From contig JASEIZ010000019.1 in the NCBI GenBank assembly GCA_030017395.1, positions 1 through 18,630 on the forward strand: a DNA stretch of 18,630 nt. The letters run 5' to 3'. The stretch comes from Desulfobacterales bacterium (GTDB taxonomy: Bacteria; Desulfobacterota; Desulfobacteria; Desulfobacterales; ETH-SRB1). Made by a program: the position numbers and the translations under genes. Below are positions 1 to 7,523 of the stretch, piece by piece (the first letter of the stretch is position 1; each line of letters begins with the position of its first letter). The notes below the pieces were generated by a model. The model made no database searches. It saw only the letters and a program-made list of their open reading frames with translations, and had not been told where the DNA came from.

Positions 1-17
1 AGTACGGGGCAGGCTTA

Positions 18-62
18 TCAAGTCCGGCATGACGATTTCAAGACTTTTTACGAGAGCATCAA
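18..62. repeat. Possible fragment of a dispersed intergenic repeat at the left edge
   Basis: The first 142 bases hold no gene. Two phrases, TCAAGTCCGGCATGACG at 18-34 and ACTTTTTACGAGAGCATCAA at 43-62, resemble intergenic repeats I associate with Desulfobacterota genomes. That is recall, not something the window shows, because neither phrase recurs here. The remainder up to 142 is AT-rich and lies downstream of the slipin gene. No clear rho-independent terminator is visible. Confidence 0.25.
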
Positions 63-142
63 TTATGACAAGAAAAATGATTTTTTTAACTATTTTATTT
101 TATTATGTCAATAGTTGATGTCCTTCTACAGGGTAAACATAT

Positions 143-898
143 TTATTTGTCTTCCTTTTCTCGAGGTTTGACAAATGCGCTGAACAACTCGATTGGAAAC
201 GGAAAAATTGTTGTTGTATTCTGCTCTGCCGACATCTCGCGCATTGTTTGGAGATACCTGAGTTGCAGGGCCGTAGGGTGATTTTCAATTATTATCGATG
301 CTTCGGCCAGCTTTGCCGCAGCCTGGAATTCCCCCTCCGCATTGATTACCTTGGCGCGACGTTCCCTTTCCGCCTCAGCCTGCTTGGCCATAGAGCGCTG
401 CATCTCCTGAGGCAAATCAATATGCTTTAATTCCACGGTTGTAACCTTTAAGCCCCACGGATCCGTATGTGTATCCAGTATTACTTGAAGCTGCTCATTA
501 ATCTTTTCCCTTGCAGACAAAAGCTCATCTAACTCTGCCTGGCCGCACACGCTTCTCAGGGTTGTCTGGGCAAGTTGAGACATTGCATAGCTGTATTGCT
601 CAACCTCAACTATAGCTTTTATCGGATCGATTACCCTGAAATAGATTACAGCATTAACCTTCACTGAAACATTATCTCTGGTTATAACATCCTGGGGATC
701 TACATCCATGGCCACAAGACGCATGCTTACCTTTACCATTTTATCTATAATTGGAATAAGTATGATCAGACCGGGCCCTTTTGCCTGTATAACCCTGCCA
801 AGCCTGAATATAACCCCGCGCTCATACTCGTTTAATATTCGTATGGCTGTTGACAGAAAAAAGGCTACAAGTATAACAACTGCAATTACTGTATACAT
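143..898 (-). CDS. Slipin / stomatin-like SPFH (band 7) membrane protein
   Basis: 251-residue stomatin-like protein. One hydrophobic N-terminal segment (about residues 3-20) anchors it to the inner membrane. It is followed by NEYERGVIFRLGR, the usual entry into the SPFH/band 7 domain (about residues 22-190, including DPQDVITRDNVSVKVNAVIY). An Ala/Glu/Arg-rich coiled-coil follows (AEAERERRAKVINAEGE). Such proteins oligomerise into membrane microdomains, and their partner is typically an NfeD protease. Here nfeD lies 27 bp upstream on the same strand, so the two are very likely one operon. The ATG at 896-898 is preceded by AAAGGAGAATAAA, a good ribosome-binding site. The length is normal for bacterial slipins. 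Confidence in the family is high; the physiological substrate is unknown. Confidence 0.95.
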   Translation of the reverse strand: MYTVIAVVILVAFFLSTAIRILNEYERGVIFRLGRVIQAKGPGLIILIPIIDKMVKVSMRLVAMDVDPQDVITRDNVSVKVNAVIYFRVIDPIKAIVEVEQYSYAMSQLAQTTLRSVCGQAELDELLSAREKINEQLQVILDTHTDPWGLKVTTVELKHIDLPQEMQRSMAKQAEAERERRAKVINAEGEFQAAAKLAEASIIIENHPTALQLRYLQTMREMSAEQNTTTIFPFPIELFSAFVKPREKEDK

Positions 899-925
899 TT
901 TATTCTCCTTTTTTGAAAATCATGT

Positions 926-2224
926 TCATTGGTTGTCCTGCCGGCCAATACTGATCGGCTCAACATCGAGCATGAGATTTACCACCTTTATTACCCTTAC
1001 CTTTGTGCCTTTGCTTATCCTGTTTTTTGAAGTAGCATTCCAGAGCTCCCCGTGCACAAAGACCTTGCCTTCGGGCATGATATCCTCTTTTACGACGCCG
1101 ATTTCACCGACAAGACCATTTGCGCCTGTTTTAGGCTTTGATACCTGCGCCTTAAAAACCAGGCTCGCAAGTGTGACAAAAAAACCTGAGACGATAACGA
1201 TTGTCGGCAAAAACACCTGCCACGATATCCTTAGTTCGGGACTTGTGTTCTCAAACAACATCAGGGAGCCTAAAAAAAGCGAGGTTACCCCTGCTATGCT
1301 AAGAAGACCATAGCTTGTAATCTTCATCTCCATAATAAAAAATATCATCGCAAGCAGAATGAGGAGTATGCCCGCATAATTGACGGGAAGTGTCTGAAAG
1401 GAAAAAAACGCTAATACAATTGCGATGGCTCCGATCACTCCTGGGAAAATAGCTCCTGGATGCGACAGCTCAAAATAAATCCCGGCCATGCCTAACATCA
1501 TAAGAATATATGCAATATTAGGATCGCTTATTATTTTTAAGATCTTTGTTCTTATATTTTCTTCCAGTATTGTCCTTTTGAGATTATCAAGGTTAATTAT
1601 CCCTTTATCCTTAATTTTACGGCCGTTAATCTGTTTGATCAGATCATCCATATCTGTTGCTACAATATCTATGATATTTTGTTTCAGAGCCACGGTTTCC
1701 GTTACGGAAACACTTTCACGAATGGCCTTTTCAACCCACTCTGCGTTCCGCCCCCGTTTGTTTGCAACACTCCTGGCCTGAGCCACCATGTCATTAACCA
1801 CCTTTTCAGACATGGTTTTGTCTATCTTTTTTCCTCCGGCTCCTACCGGATGTGCAGCGCCAATATTTGTTCCTGGAGCCATTGCGGCGATATCGGCCGC
1901 CATGGTAATCATAACCCCTGCCGAAGCAGCCCTTGCTCCGCCCGGAGAGACATAGACCACAACAGGAACTCTGCTTGCAAGTATGGCCATCACAATATCA
2001 CGCATAGACTCAGCCAGACCCCCCGGGGTATCAAGCTCAATGATAATGCACGAAACATTATTATCTGATGCTTTTTTAATCCCCTGTTTTAAAAAATCAG
2101 CTGTGGCAGGGCTTACTGCGCCTGATGCTTTGATAATATAGATTTCATTTTCTCCTGAAAAAGCATTTGCAGAAAAAAACAGCAATAATGCCGACAGGAT
2201 AATTATGAAAAATTTGTATTTCAT
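926..2224 (-). CDS. NfeD-family ClpP-class membrane serine protease
   Basis: 432 residues, the long (NfeD1b) form. A signal peptide or anchor occupies residues 1-22. The ClpP-like serine protease domain follows (about 26-210), with the substrate-groove motif ELDTPGG at 64-69, the likely nucleophile Ser101 in ARAASAG, and the likely general base Lys141 in SEKVVND. This resembles the Ser/Lys dyad known for archaeal PH1510. About four membrane segments lie around residues 237-335, and a soluble NfeD OB-fold domain at about 365-430 (GEIGVVKEDIMPEGKVFVHG). The family cleaves the hydrophobic C-terminus of the partner stomatin/slipin, which is encoded directly downstream here. GCGGAG precedes the ATG. 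The gene is full length with no sign of damage. Confidence 0.95.
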   Translation of the reverse strand: MKYKFFIIILSALLLFFSANAFSGENEIYIIKASGAVSPATADFLKQGIKKASDNNVSCIIIELDTPGGLAESMRDIVMAILASRVPVVVYVSPGGARAASAGVMITMAADIAAMAPGTNIGAAHPVGAGGKKIDKTMSEKVVNDMVAQARSVANKRGRNAEWVEKAIRESVSVTETVALKQNIIDIVATDMDDLIKQINGRKIKDKGIINLDNLKRTILEENIRTKILKIISDPNIAYILMMLGMAGIYFELSHPGAIFPGVIGAIAIVLAFFSFQTLPVNYAGILLILLAMIFFIMEMKITSYGLLSIAGVTSLFLGSLMLFENTSPELRISWQVFLPTIVIVSGFFVTLASLVFKAQVSKPKTGANGLVGEIGVVKEDIMPEGKVFVHGELWNATSKNRISKGTKVRVIKVVNLMLDVEPISIGRQDNQ

Positions 2225-2533
2225 ATCAAATACTCCGCAATAATAACCAAAAAGCTTTGTAATATTTTAGCCTTATATAACAAAATACCTGTAATCGAGC
2301 GAAAGGTATGATTAAATTTAAAACAGAAAACTGTTTGAATGTATTAGAAATCGTTGAGAAAGAACCTGATACGATATTATTGTTTATAAAAAATCGTCTT
2401 ACTTGTCACAATTATTATTTTTATTATGTCCTGTTCTTTCTTTACGATTTCTTATATATGAGTTTTTTCTGGTTTAAATTTAATTATACTTGGAGCGATC
2501 ATCTTTTCAAAAAGCCAAAATGTTACAAAGTTT
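2225..2533. other. 309-bp AT-rich intergenic region upstream of nfeD
   Basis: This gap lies between the start of nfeD and the end of the uracil-DNA glycosylase gene, both on the minus strand. It must hold the nfeD/slipin promoter, but the DNA is so AT-rich that no single -35/-10 pair stands out. A weak TATAAG-like hexamer reads on the minus strand near 2270-2280. An 82-codon plus-strand reading frame at 2308-2556 is rich in Phe, Tyr and Leu and runs into the glycosylase gene. I do not regard it as a gene. Confidence 0.5.
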
Positions 2534-3226
2534 TTATTCTCCCATTTCATTCATAAGCTTTTTCATATCCTCCCATACATCCCTTTTTCTATCTGGATTG
2601 CGAAGAAGATATGCGGGATGATATGTAGGCATAAGCTTAATCCCCTTGTAATCATGAAAACGCCCTCTGAGCTTCGAAATAGGCTCTTTTGTTTCAAGTA
2701 GGATCTGTGCCGCAAAAGTTCCGAGAGCGCATATGAAATCCGGCTTTAGAGTAGCGATCTGGCGTTCCAAGAAAGGAAAACACGCCTTAATTTCATCGGG
2801 CTCAGGATTTCTGTTGTCTGGAGGACGGCATTTTATAATATTGCAAATATATACCTGCTCACGTGTAAGTTTAATAGCCTGAATTATTTTGGTAAGAAGC
2901 TTGCCTGCAGCCCCAACAAACGGTTCGCCGGTTTTATCCTCCTCAAAACCCGGCCCTTCGCCCACAAATACAAGGCTTGCTTTTGGGCTCCCCGCTCCAA
3001 ATACAATATTTTTACGGCTGTTTGATAGTTTACAGAGGCAACAGTCTCCGATATCAGCGCGTATTTGCTCCAGAGTTTCAGCCATAAATGTCTTGTCTCT
3101 TCCCCAGTCTTCAATGATTTCAAGGCTTTTCTTTTTGCAGTCAAAACCAATGCACCCATTTTCAGCCAGAAAACAAAGATAGTTTTTCACCTCTTCAACA
3201 ACATTTAATTCCTGGTTATTTGTCAT
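2534..3226 (-). CDS. Family-4 (FeS) uracil-DNA glycosylase
   Basis: 230 residues. The enzyme removes uracil from DNA to start base-excision repair in the cytoplasm. Motif 1 is GEGPGFEEDKTGEPFVG (about residues 89-105) and motif 2 is HPAYLLRNP (203-211). Cluster ligands fit family 4: Cys62 and Cys65 (CX2C), then Cys133 in KCRPP and Cys149, spaced CX15C. Residues 1-55 form an N-terminal extension common in the longer UdgA and phage-polymerase-related members. The ATG at 3224-3226 has no clear Shine-Dalgarno sequence. A truncated four-helix-bundle relic ends 18 bp upstream, so the native leader may have been altered by an insertion. Confidence 0.93.
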   Translation of the reverse strand: MTNNQELNVVEEVKNYLCFLAENGCIGFDCKKKSLEIIEDWGRDKTFMAETLEQIRADIGDCCLCKLSNSRKNIVFGAGSPKASLVFVGEGPGFEEDKTGEPFVGAAGKLLTKIIQAIKLTREQVYICNIIKCRPPDNRNPEPDEIKACFPFLERQIATLKPDFICALGTFAAQILLETKEPISKLRGRFHDYKGIKLMPTYHPAYLLRNPDRKRDVWEDMKKLMNEMGE

Positions 3227-3244
3227 TTGATAATTAGTAAGCGT

Positions 3245-3349
3245 TCACGAACGGCTACCCTTTTTGTTCGACCTATCAAAGTCATGCCAGACCATATCCA
3301 ATAACGCTACTGCCAGTTTGTAAACATCCAACTCGTAAACCCGTTTCAT
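3245..3349 (-). pseudogene. Truncated four-helix-bundle (S23/IVP-type) protein relic, 34 codons
   Basis: A 34-residue frame starting MKRVYELDVYKLAVALLD and running through MVWHDFDRSNKKGSRS to a stop. From family knowledge, the first ~25 residues match the N-terminus of four-helix-bundle proteins related to the 23S rRNA intervening-sequence protein (E-L-x-V-Y-K-L-A, then W-x-x-F). Full members have about 115-125 residues, so only the first helix survives. The last residues could be the original C-terminus joined by an internal deletion, or simply read-through. The upstream phrase AAACTTGAAATTAGAAATTT is of the kind that often precedes such genes. The relic lies directly upstream of the glycosylase gene on the same strand. 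Confidence 0.6.
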
Positions 3350-3394
3350 TTCTACCAAATTTCTAATTTCAAGTTTCAAGCCGTGAACGGCTAC
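3249..3394. repeat. 10-bp direct repeats bracketing the four-helix-bundle relic
   Basis: GAACGGCTAC occurs at 3249-3258 and again at 3385-3394, bracketing most of the relic gene. The right copy lies inside an inverted repeat (AGCCGT-GA-ACGGCT, 3379-3392). The left copy is preceded by CGTTCAC, so both ends carry related GTTCAC / GTGAAC sequence. This pattern fits a small mobile or recombination-prone unit carrying the relic. No transposase is present. Confidence 0.5.
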
Positions 3395-3629
3395 AATAAT
3401 TATCCCTATCAAAACCATCAGTAAATATCTTTTTGCCTTCTATACCTGTCAATAATATGATGAAACGCACGCGGGCATCGATTCTTGATTGGCATGGCAT
3501 GCAAACCAGATATCATTTCAAGTATCCTGCCAAGTTATAAACTAATGTCCCGCAAGTCTTCCCGCTCCAATACCCAGTTCAGGTCGATATGTAACCCTTA
3601 CTTTTGTATCTTTTTTGATTTCCATTTAA
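3395..3629. other. Decayed intergenic DNA downstream of the TumE-like gene
   Basis: No intact gene. On the minus strand one frame contains short protein-like pieces: LNWVLEREDLRDISL, a stop, then a stretch ending HHIIDRYRRQKDIY before a stop near 3418. An overlapping frame starts MEIKKDTKVRVTYRPEL. These look like remains of one or two small coding sequences carrying stops or frameshifts. I cannot assign a family to them. Confidence 0.3.
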
Positions 3630-3980
3630 TCATCTGGTTTTATCTGTCTTTTTTGCAGCTATCTGCTCAGCAACCATTCGCTCTCTGACCAGTCGAAGAA
3701 ATTCTTCGACTGCATTTTCAGAATCATCCGACAGGAAACTTTCAGTAACATTTAGCTGGCTGCCATTATGACAATGTTTGGGGAATGTTGAAACATTTCG
3801 CCATTTCTTATGAGAAGCGTTGTCATGACGATAGATAGCATCTCTGATATTTCGTTGCTCCCAGTGGTATGAATAGCTGCCATCAGGTGAATACCAGATA
3901 TCTACATCAGCAGACTTCAAAATATCAGAAAATTTGCGCTCAACATTTCCTTTTATTCGCTTATAATGCTCCGATATCAT
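3630..3980 (-). CDS. TumE-like (DUF6516) toxin-family protein
   Basis: 116 residues. The core reads SYSYHWEQRNIRDAIYRHDNA (residues about 36-56), followed by STFPKHCH and a C-terminal acidic helix (NAVEEFLRLVRERM). The Y-x-Y-H-W ... Y-R-x-D-N-A ... F-P-x-H-x-H layout is what I recall of the TumE/DUF6516 family, small proteins annotated as toxins of type II-like modules. The gene overlaps the end of the upstream partner by 20 bp (3961-3980), which implies translational coupling. A start codon inside the partner's last codons is typical of toxin-antitoxin pairs. The biochemical activity is not evident from sequence. The family call is moderately sure; the toxin role rests on family and context. 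Confidence 0.7.
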   Translation of the reverse strand: MISEHYKRIKGNVERKFSDILKSADVDIWYSPDGSYSYHWEQRNIRDAIYRHDNASHKKWRNVSTFPKHCHNGSQLNVTESFLSDDSENAVEEFLRLVRERMVAEQIAAKKTDKTR

Positions 3981-4245
3981 TTTCTATCTCGCTAATTTCC
4001 TGTTCAATATTCTTAACTTCAATTAAATCTTCCCAGCCGGGATGTTCCGGCGCACTGCCTTCTGTGATCTTATAATTTAATTCTTCTACATTTGAAGCCT
4101 GATATCTGGCTAAAATTTCAAAACGTTCTATCTGAAGCAATCGTTGTTTTTCCCTAAGATTCGTAATTACGCCCGAACGAATAAACTCTTCAGCAGATAC
4201 AGCATATTTTTCGGATATTTTTTCTACCTGAGAAAGAGCGCCCAT
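3961..4245 (-). CDS. Probable antitoxin partner of the TumE-like gene
   Basis: 94-residue, largely helical, acidic protein without membrane segments. The N-terminal helical stretch (SAEEFIRSGVITNLREKQRLL, residues 17-37) is followed by a second segment with E-H-P-G-W-E-D (about 67-73) and a Glu/Ile-rich tail (IEQEISEIENDIGAL). I recall similar proteins encoded directly upstream of DUF6516 genes, but I do not know a named domain; there is no obvious Xre-type helix-turn-helix. A strong ribosome-binding site (AAAGGAGGTTT) precedes the ATG. The gene's last 20 bp encode the start of the toxin-like gene. First position in the pair, small size and overlap argue for an antitoxin role, which is inference. 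Confidence 0.65.
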   Translation of the reverse strand: MGALSQVEKISEKYAVSAEEFIRSGVITNLREKQRLLQIERFEILARYQASNVEELNYKITEGSAPEHPGWEDLIEVKNIEQEISEIENDIGAL

Positions 4246-4279
4246 AAAACCTCCTTTCCAGAATAAACGGAATCAAAAC

Positions 4280-4309
4280 AGTGTAAATTCGCTATCAATA
4301 ATGATGCAA
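4280..4309 (-). promoter_or_regulatory. Weak candidate promoter of the TumE-like module
   Basis: On the minus strand TTGCAT (4309-4304) and TACACT (4285-4280) are separated by 18 bp, about 35 bp ahead of the antitoxin start. Both hexamers match the sigma-70 consensus only partly, so this is a suggestion. No convincing operator palindrome was found beside it. Confidence 0.25.
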
Positions 4310-4386
4310 TAATTTTAGTTCGTTAACTCGACAGCTTACAGTATAAACCGGAAATCCAATTGAATTGAAATCGAGATTATTCAATA

Positions 4387-5889
4387 CTATCGCGGGATCG
4401 TCAAGATAGTGTCTTCCTGCCCGATTAACTCGGGAACCTGAAGCCGCCCCAAAGATTTTGCCGACACGGCACATACTTCCTTTTTGGTCCAGTTGAATGC
4501 TTCCTTTACACTGATAAGGCCGTCTTCGTTGGCATCCACGCTTTTTTCACCATTTAATGCTTTCAGAAAATACCAGGTAAAAAGGCCGCTTTTTTCTTTT
4601 GGGAAATCGTTGGCAAAATTATCCACGCTGGTGGCAGTTATCCACCAATTGTTCATTGTTGATTTCGGCGCTACAGTGAAATCCTTGGGGACAACGCAAA
4701 TTCCCTTTATATTCTTTGCCATCAAGCTGCGTCCTTCTCTACCACTAAAACATGCATCCAGGATTACGATCCAGTTCCCTCTTGTATCGGACAGCATCTC
4801 TCGGAGTGTGGATATTTTTATCTCTGTATATTCCAGGCTGTTCTCTCTGGCGTTGTAGGGAACGAGAGCAGCATCAACAATTTTGCCGTTTTTGACTATA
4901 GGCGCCCCATGACCGGAAAAGTAGAAGATAGCTGTTTCTGAGCTCTCAGTTGTAGCCATTTTAAGTTTTATCAAAGCATCGGTTATATCATTTCGACAGG
5001 CATCTTTGTTAGTGAGGTGGCTTATGTTTTTTTCAGGAATGCCGCTTGATCTAATTAGAGATGCAAAACCTCGGGCGTCGCTTTCTGCGTAGTCAATTTT
5101 TGGAATAGCAGTATCCTTGAAATCACCTACTCCCACCGCTAAAATTCTGGTTTTCCCAGGCGCCCGCCATGAAACCAGCGTTGGAACCTTGCGAGTAGCC
5201 ACAATTGTCGTCGGGAGTTCATTGAGGTACACATGAAGGCTTTTAGGAAGGTATTTCGCTAATTCCTGTACATCATTCGCTTTTCGCAAGGTTGACCATT
5301 TCCCATAGGCAGAGCTTGCGCTGGCGTGATCGCCCATCTGATGTGCAGCAATCGCCCGAAAAAGCCAGTTCCAGGCAAGATCGTCCCGTAATGCGTTTAC
5401 CGAGTCAGTGTGTGAAAGCGCGGTTTTCCATTTCCCTTGCTTCAAATAAACGATGCTAATGTTTTCCAGAAAACCGGCTTTCAGCTTTGTGTCGCTCGCC
5501 AAGTCGGCTGCTTTGCGCCAGTCTGCTTCAGATTTGTTGTACTCACCACGCACGAGGTAGTAAAACCCCCTATTGCAGTAAGCTGCCGCGTACTTTGGAT
5601 CAAGTCGGATAGCTTCTGTAAGGTCGCGAATTGCGAGGTCGTACTCACCTTTGGATAAATACGCATATCCTCGATTGCCATAGGCTGCCGCCTTGTTTTG
5701 ATTTCTACTAATGGCTTCGGTGTAATCACGAATCGCAAGGTTGTAGTTCTCTTCATTAATATATTTCCCTCCACGCTGAAAATAATCAACACTTGGCGGG
5801 GCGTATACACGTGGCTGGGTGTATGAAACTGGGGCACAACCAACCAAAACAAAAACAATTGCCTGAAAAAAAATAATCCTTGCTTTCAT
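4387..5889 (-). CDS. TPR-caspase (peptidase C14) lipoprotein with EF-hand-like loop
   Basis: 500 residues. The signal peptide ends in a lipobox, FVLVGC, with Cys18 as the lipidation site, so the protein is probably membrane-anchored and faces the periplasm. TPR repeats span about 36-135 (AAAYGNRGYAYLSKGEYDLA and similar), with looser helical repeats to about 200. The caspase-fold domain runs from about 247 to 445: ILAVGVGDF, then His327 in YFSGHG and Cys380 in VILDACFSG, the expected His/Cys dyad. Residues 452-463 (DANEDGLISVKE) match an EF-hand calcium loop with D452, N454, D456, G457, I459, S460 and E463 in place. AAAGGATCGTGAC precedes the ATG. The gene stands alone with gaps of about 140 and 210 bp, so it is probably monocistronic. 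It is intact. Substrate and trigger are unknown. Confidence 0.92.
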   Translation of the reverse strand: MKARIIFFQAIVFVLVGCAPVSYTQPRVYAPPSVDYFQRGGKYINEENYNLAIRDYTEAISRNQNKAAAYGNRGYAYLSKGEYDLAIRDLTEAIRLDPKYAAAYCNRGFYYLVRGEYNKSEADWRKAADLASDTKLKAGFLENISIVYLKQGKWKTALSHTDSVNALRDDLAWNWLFRAIAAHQMGDHASASSAYGKWSTLRKANDVQELAKYLPKSLHVYLNELPTTIVATRKVPTLVSWRAPGKTRILAVGVGDFKDTAIPKIDYAESDARGFASLIRSSGIPEKNISHLTNKDACRNDITDALIKLKMATTESSETAIFYFSGHGAPIVKNGKIVDAALVPYNARENSLEYTEIKISTLREMLSDTRGNWIVILDACFSGREGRSLMAKNIKGICVVPKDFTVAPKSTMNNWWITATSVDNFANDFPKEKSGLFTWYFLKALNGEKSVDANEDGLISVKEAFNWTKKEVCAVSAKSLGRLQVPELIGQEDTILTIPR

Positions 5890-6101
5890 GTCACGATCCT
5901 TTTCTTAACGTTTCTGTGTGGTTATGATGTCAAAGATAGGTACTTGCATGTAATATCAAAATATTACGAAAAGATAGCTTATGTCAAGTCAAGATCGACT
6001 ACGACTTATTGGAGATAAAGAGAAAAGGTTTCGTTTGGCTCTTAATAATACTGGATACAAGAAAATTTCAAATGTAGTTCGCAGGTTGGGTCGAGGCAAA
6101 C

Positions 6102-7004
6102 TCAGCTGCCCTGTTTTCGTTTCGCAATTCCGATTATATTCGGAATATGCCAGGCGGATTTGTTATCGTCATATTCGTTGAAATAAGTTTCATAGCTCCC
6201 AACCCATTCCCTGTCTGTATCTCCTGCTTTGACATACAGTGTCGCTTCCGGTCCGCCTTCAACATACACGGCGTTTTTCAAATTAATGGGAAGTGCAAGC
6301 AAAATGTCATTGAAGTCATGCGTTGAATAAGGCGCTCTGCTGAAGATAAACAAAACCTTGCCGCTTCTATCAATGCCAATAGCGGCTGTGCTGTAAATCT
6401 TTTCTTCTGTTTTCTTCTTCCATGCATTTTCTCCGGCAAGTGTAATCATGCGATAGTTCTGGATGACGGTGTTGTAAACCGTTATCAAATTCTTCCAATC
6501 CTGATGATAGCGGTCAATGATTTGGACTAAGGGAACTGATGAATTAGCAGGATTAAAGGCCATGAATGCGCCAAATTTTGGATTGATGGCTGTATTGTTA
6601 AGGTGTTTGTAATTTTTCATATATCCGGTGCTTGCTTTGTCTTCCCGATACATACTGGTATTAATAGCGGCAATAAGGCCAAATTTCTTACACCATTGTT
6701 TTGTAGTTCTTTTTTTTCCGTCATGTTCGGAGGCAGATAAAAGTTTAAAGGAATAGAATTTCGGGTCAATCTTCAGAATGGTTATAGGATAATTACAGAT
6801 AGGAGACTTTTGTGGAGAATCGAATTCGCCGAGATATAACCCATCATCAAGTTTTGCAAATAATACGGCTTCCTTATAATCCTGCTGCTTTGTGGTTTTT
6901 GCATCATCATCGACGCCTTTAATTTGAACATCAATGGTTTCAGCATTAGATATACATGGAACTACCAGCAATGCGAAGAACACAATACAGGCTATTCTCG
7001 ACAT
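6102..7004 (-). CDS. Secreted DUF2233 (phosphodiester glycosidase-like, NAGPA family) protein
   Basis: 300 residues. The Sec signal peptide is about residues 1-21 (hydrophobic IACIVFFALLVVPCISNA, cleavage before ETID), with no lipobox, so it should be periplasmic or exported. The DUF2233/NAGPA-like domain shows AAINTSMY (112-119), YNTVIQNYRMI (177-187), AIGIDRSGKVLFIFS (208-222) and the signature AVYVEGGPEATLYVKAG (245-261), ending with IPNIIGI. Characterised relatives of the wider family remove sugars from phosphodiester linkages; the substrate of the bacterial DUF2233 branch is unclear. GGGGAATTC precedes the ATG. It follows the MNT/HEPN pair by about 120 bp and precedes the caspase gene by about 210 bp on the same strand. 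A functional link to the caspase is possible but unproven. Confidence 0.85.
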   Translation of the reverse strand: MSRIACIVFFALLVVPCISNAETIDVQIKGVDDDAKTTKQQDYKEAVLFAKLDDGLYLGEFDSPQKSPICNYPITILKIDPKFYSFKLLSASEHDGKKRTTKQWCKKFGLIAAINTSMYREDKASTGYMKNYKHLNNTAINPKFGAFMAFNPANSSVPLVQIIDRYHQDWKNLITVYNTVIQNYRMITLAGENAWKKKTEEKIYSTAAIGIDRSGKVLFIFSRAPYSTHDFNDILLALPINLKNAVYVEGGPEATLYVKAGDTDREWVGSYETYFNEYDDNKSAWHIPNIIGIAKRKQGS

Positions 7005-7127
7005 GAATTCCCCATTTCCGACTATCCAATTTTAATAATGGTCTTCAACATAAATACAAACAAAAGGTAAGATATCAACCGGCCGGATACCAAGCATCCT
7101 ATGCATCTTTTATGGTAAAGATAGATT

Positions 7128-7523
7128 TTATAATGTTGATTGACCTTGCATCTTTGAACGCAATAATGCCAGCACCCGATCCATTATAGCCAATGCAGAT
7201 TTGGCATCCTCTTCAACAGCCTCTTCGCCTGGATATCGAAACTCAACGGCAAATGCTGACAGCCATTCCAAATCATCGGACAGCTCTTTCAAATCTGTGC
7301 AAACGGGCAAAATCAAATTCAATAAAACAGACAGATCATGAGTTTTTGAGAAGGCAATCTCATTTTGTTGAAGCAAGCCCTTCAGGTACTTCTCAACCGC
7401 CTGCTGCGCATGAAAACATACGGCATCCCAGTTGGTGCCTACTTCCTTTACTTTTGCCTCTCGTTTTGCCGTGCCGGCATCGCCTTCGGCCTTTTTGAGC
7501 CATTCAACTACGAGTTTTTTCAT
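7128..7523 (-). CDS. HEPN-domain protein of an MNT/HEPN toxin-antitoxin pair
   Basis: 131 residues from the ATG at 7521-7523 (MKKLVVEWLKKAEGDAGTA). An upstream ATG eight codons earlier exists, but the inner start fits the family and has AAGGTG six bases ahead. The HEPN core is WDAVCFHAQQAVEKYLKGLL, then KTHDLSVLL, then FRYPGEEA, all typical of HEPN proteins paired with minimal nucleotidyltransferases. HEPN proteins of this kind can be RNases or regulators; the classical R-X4-6-H RNase motif is not obvious here. The gene overlaps the MNT gene by 20 bp (7504-7523), so translation is coupled. The family is sure; the toxin role is inferred from the pairing. Confidence 0.9.
   Translation of the reverse strand: MKKLVVEWLKKAEGDAGTAKREAKVKEVGTNWDAVCFHAQQAVEKYLKGLLQQNEIAFSKTHDLSVLLNLILPVCTDLKELSDDLEWLSAFAVEFRYPGEEAVEEDAKSALAIMDRVLALLRSKMQGQSTL

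Noticed and set aside
708..1313. 201-codon plus-strand open frame antisense to nfeD and slipin
   Set aside because: It spans two well-supported minus-strand genes and shows no protein family of its own; it is a reading-frame shadow.
2308..2556. 82-codon plus-strand open frame between nfeD and the glycosylase gene
   Set aside because: AT-rich composition gives a Phe/Tyr/Leu-heavy protein without domain features, no good ribosome-binding site is present, and it runs into the 3' end of the glycosylase gene.
5981..6181. 66-codon plus-strand open frame between the caspase and DUF2233 genes
   Set aside because: Its second half is antisense to the DUF2233 gene and it has no ribosome-binding site or recognisable motif.
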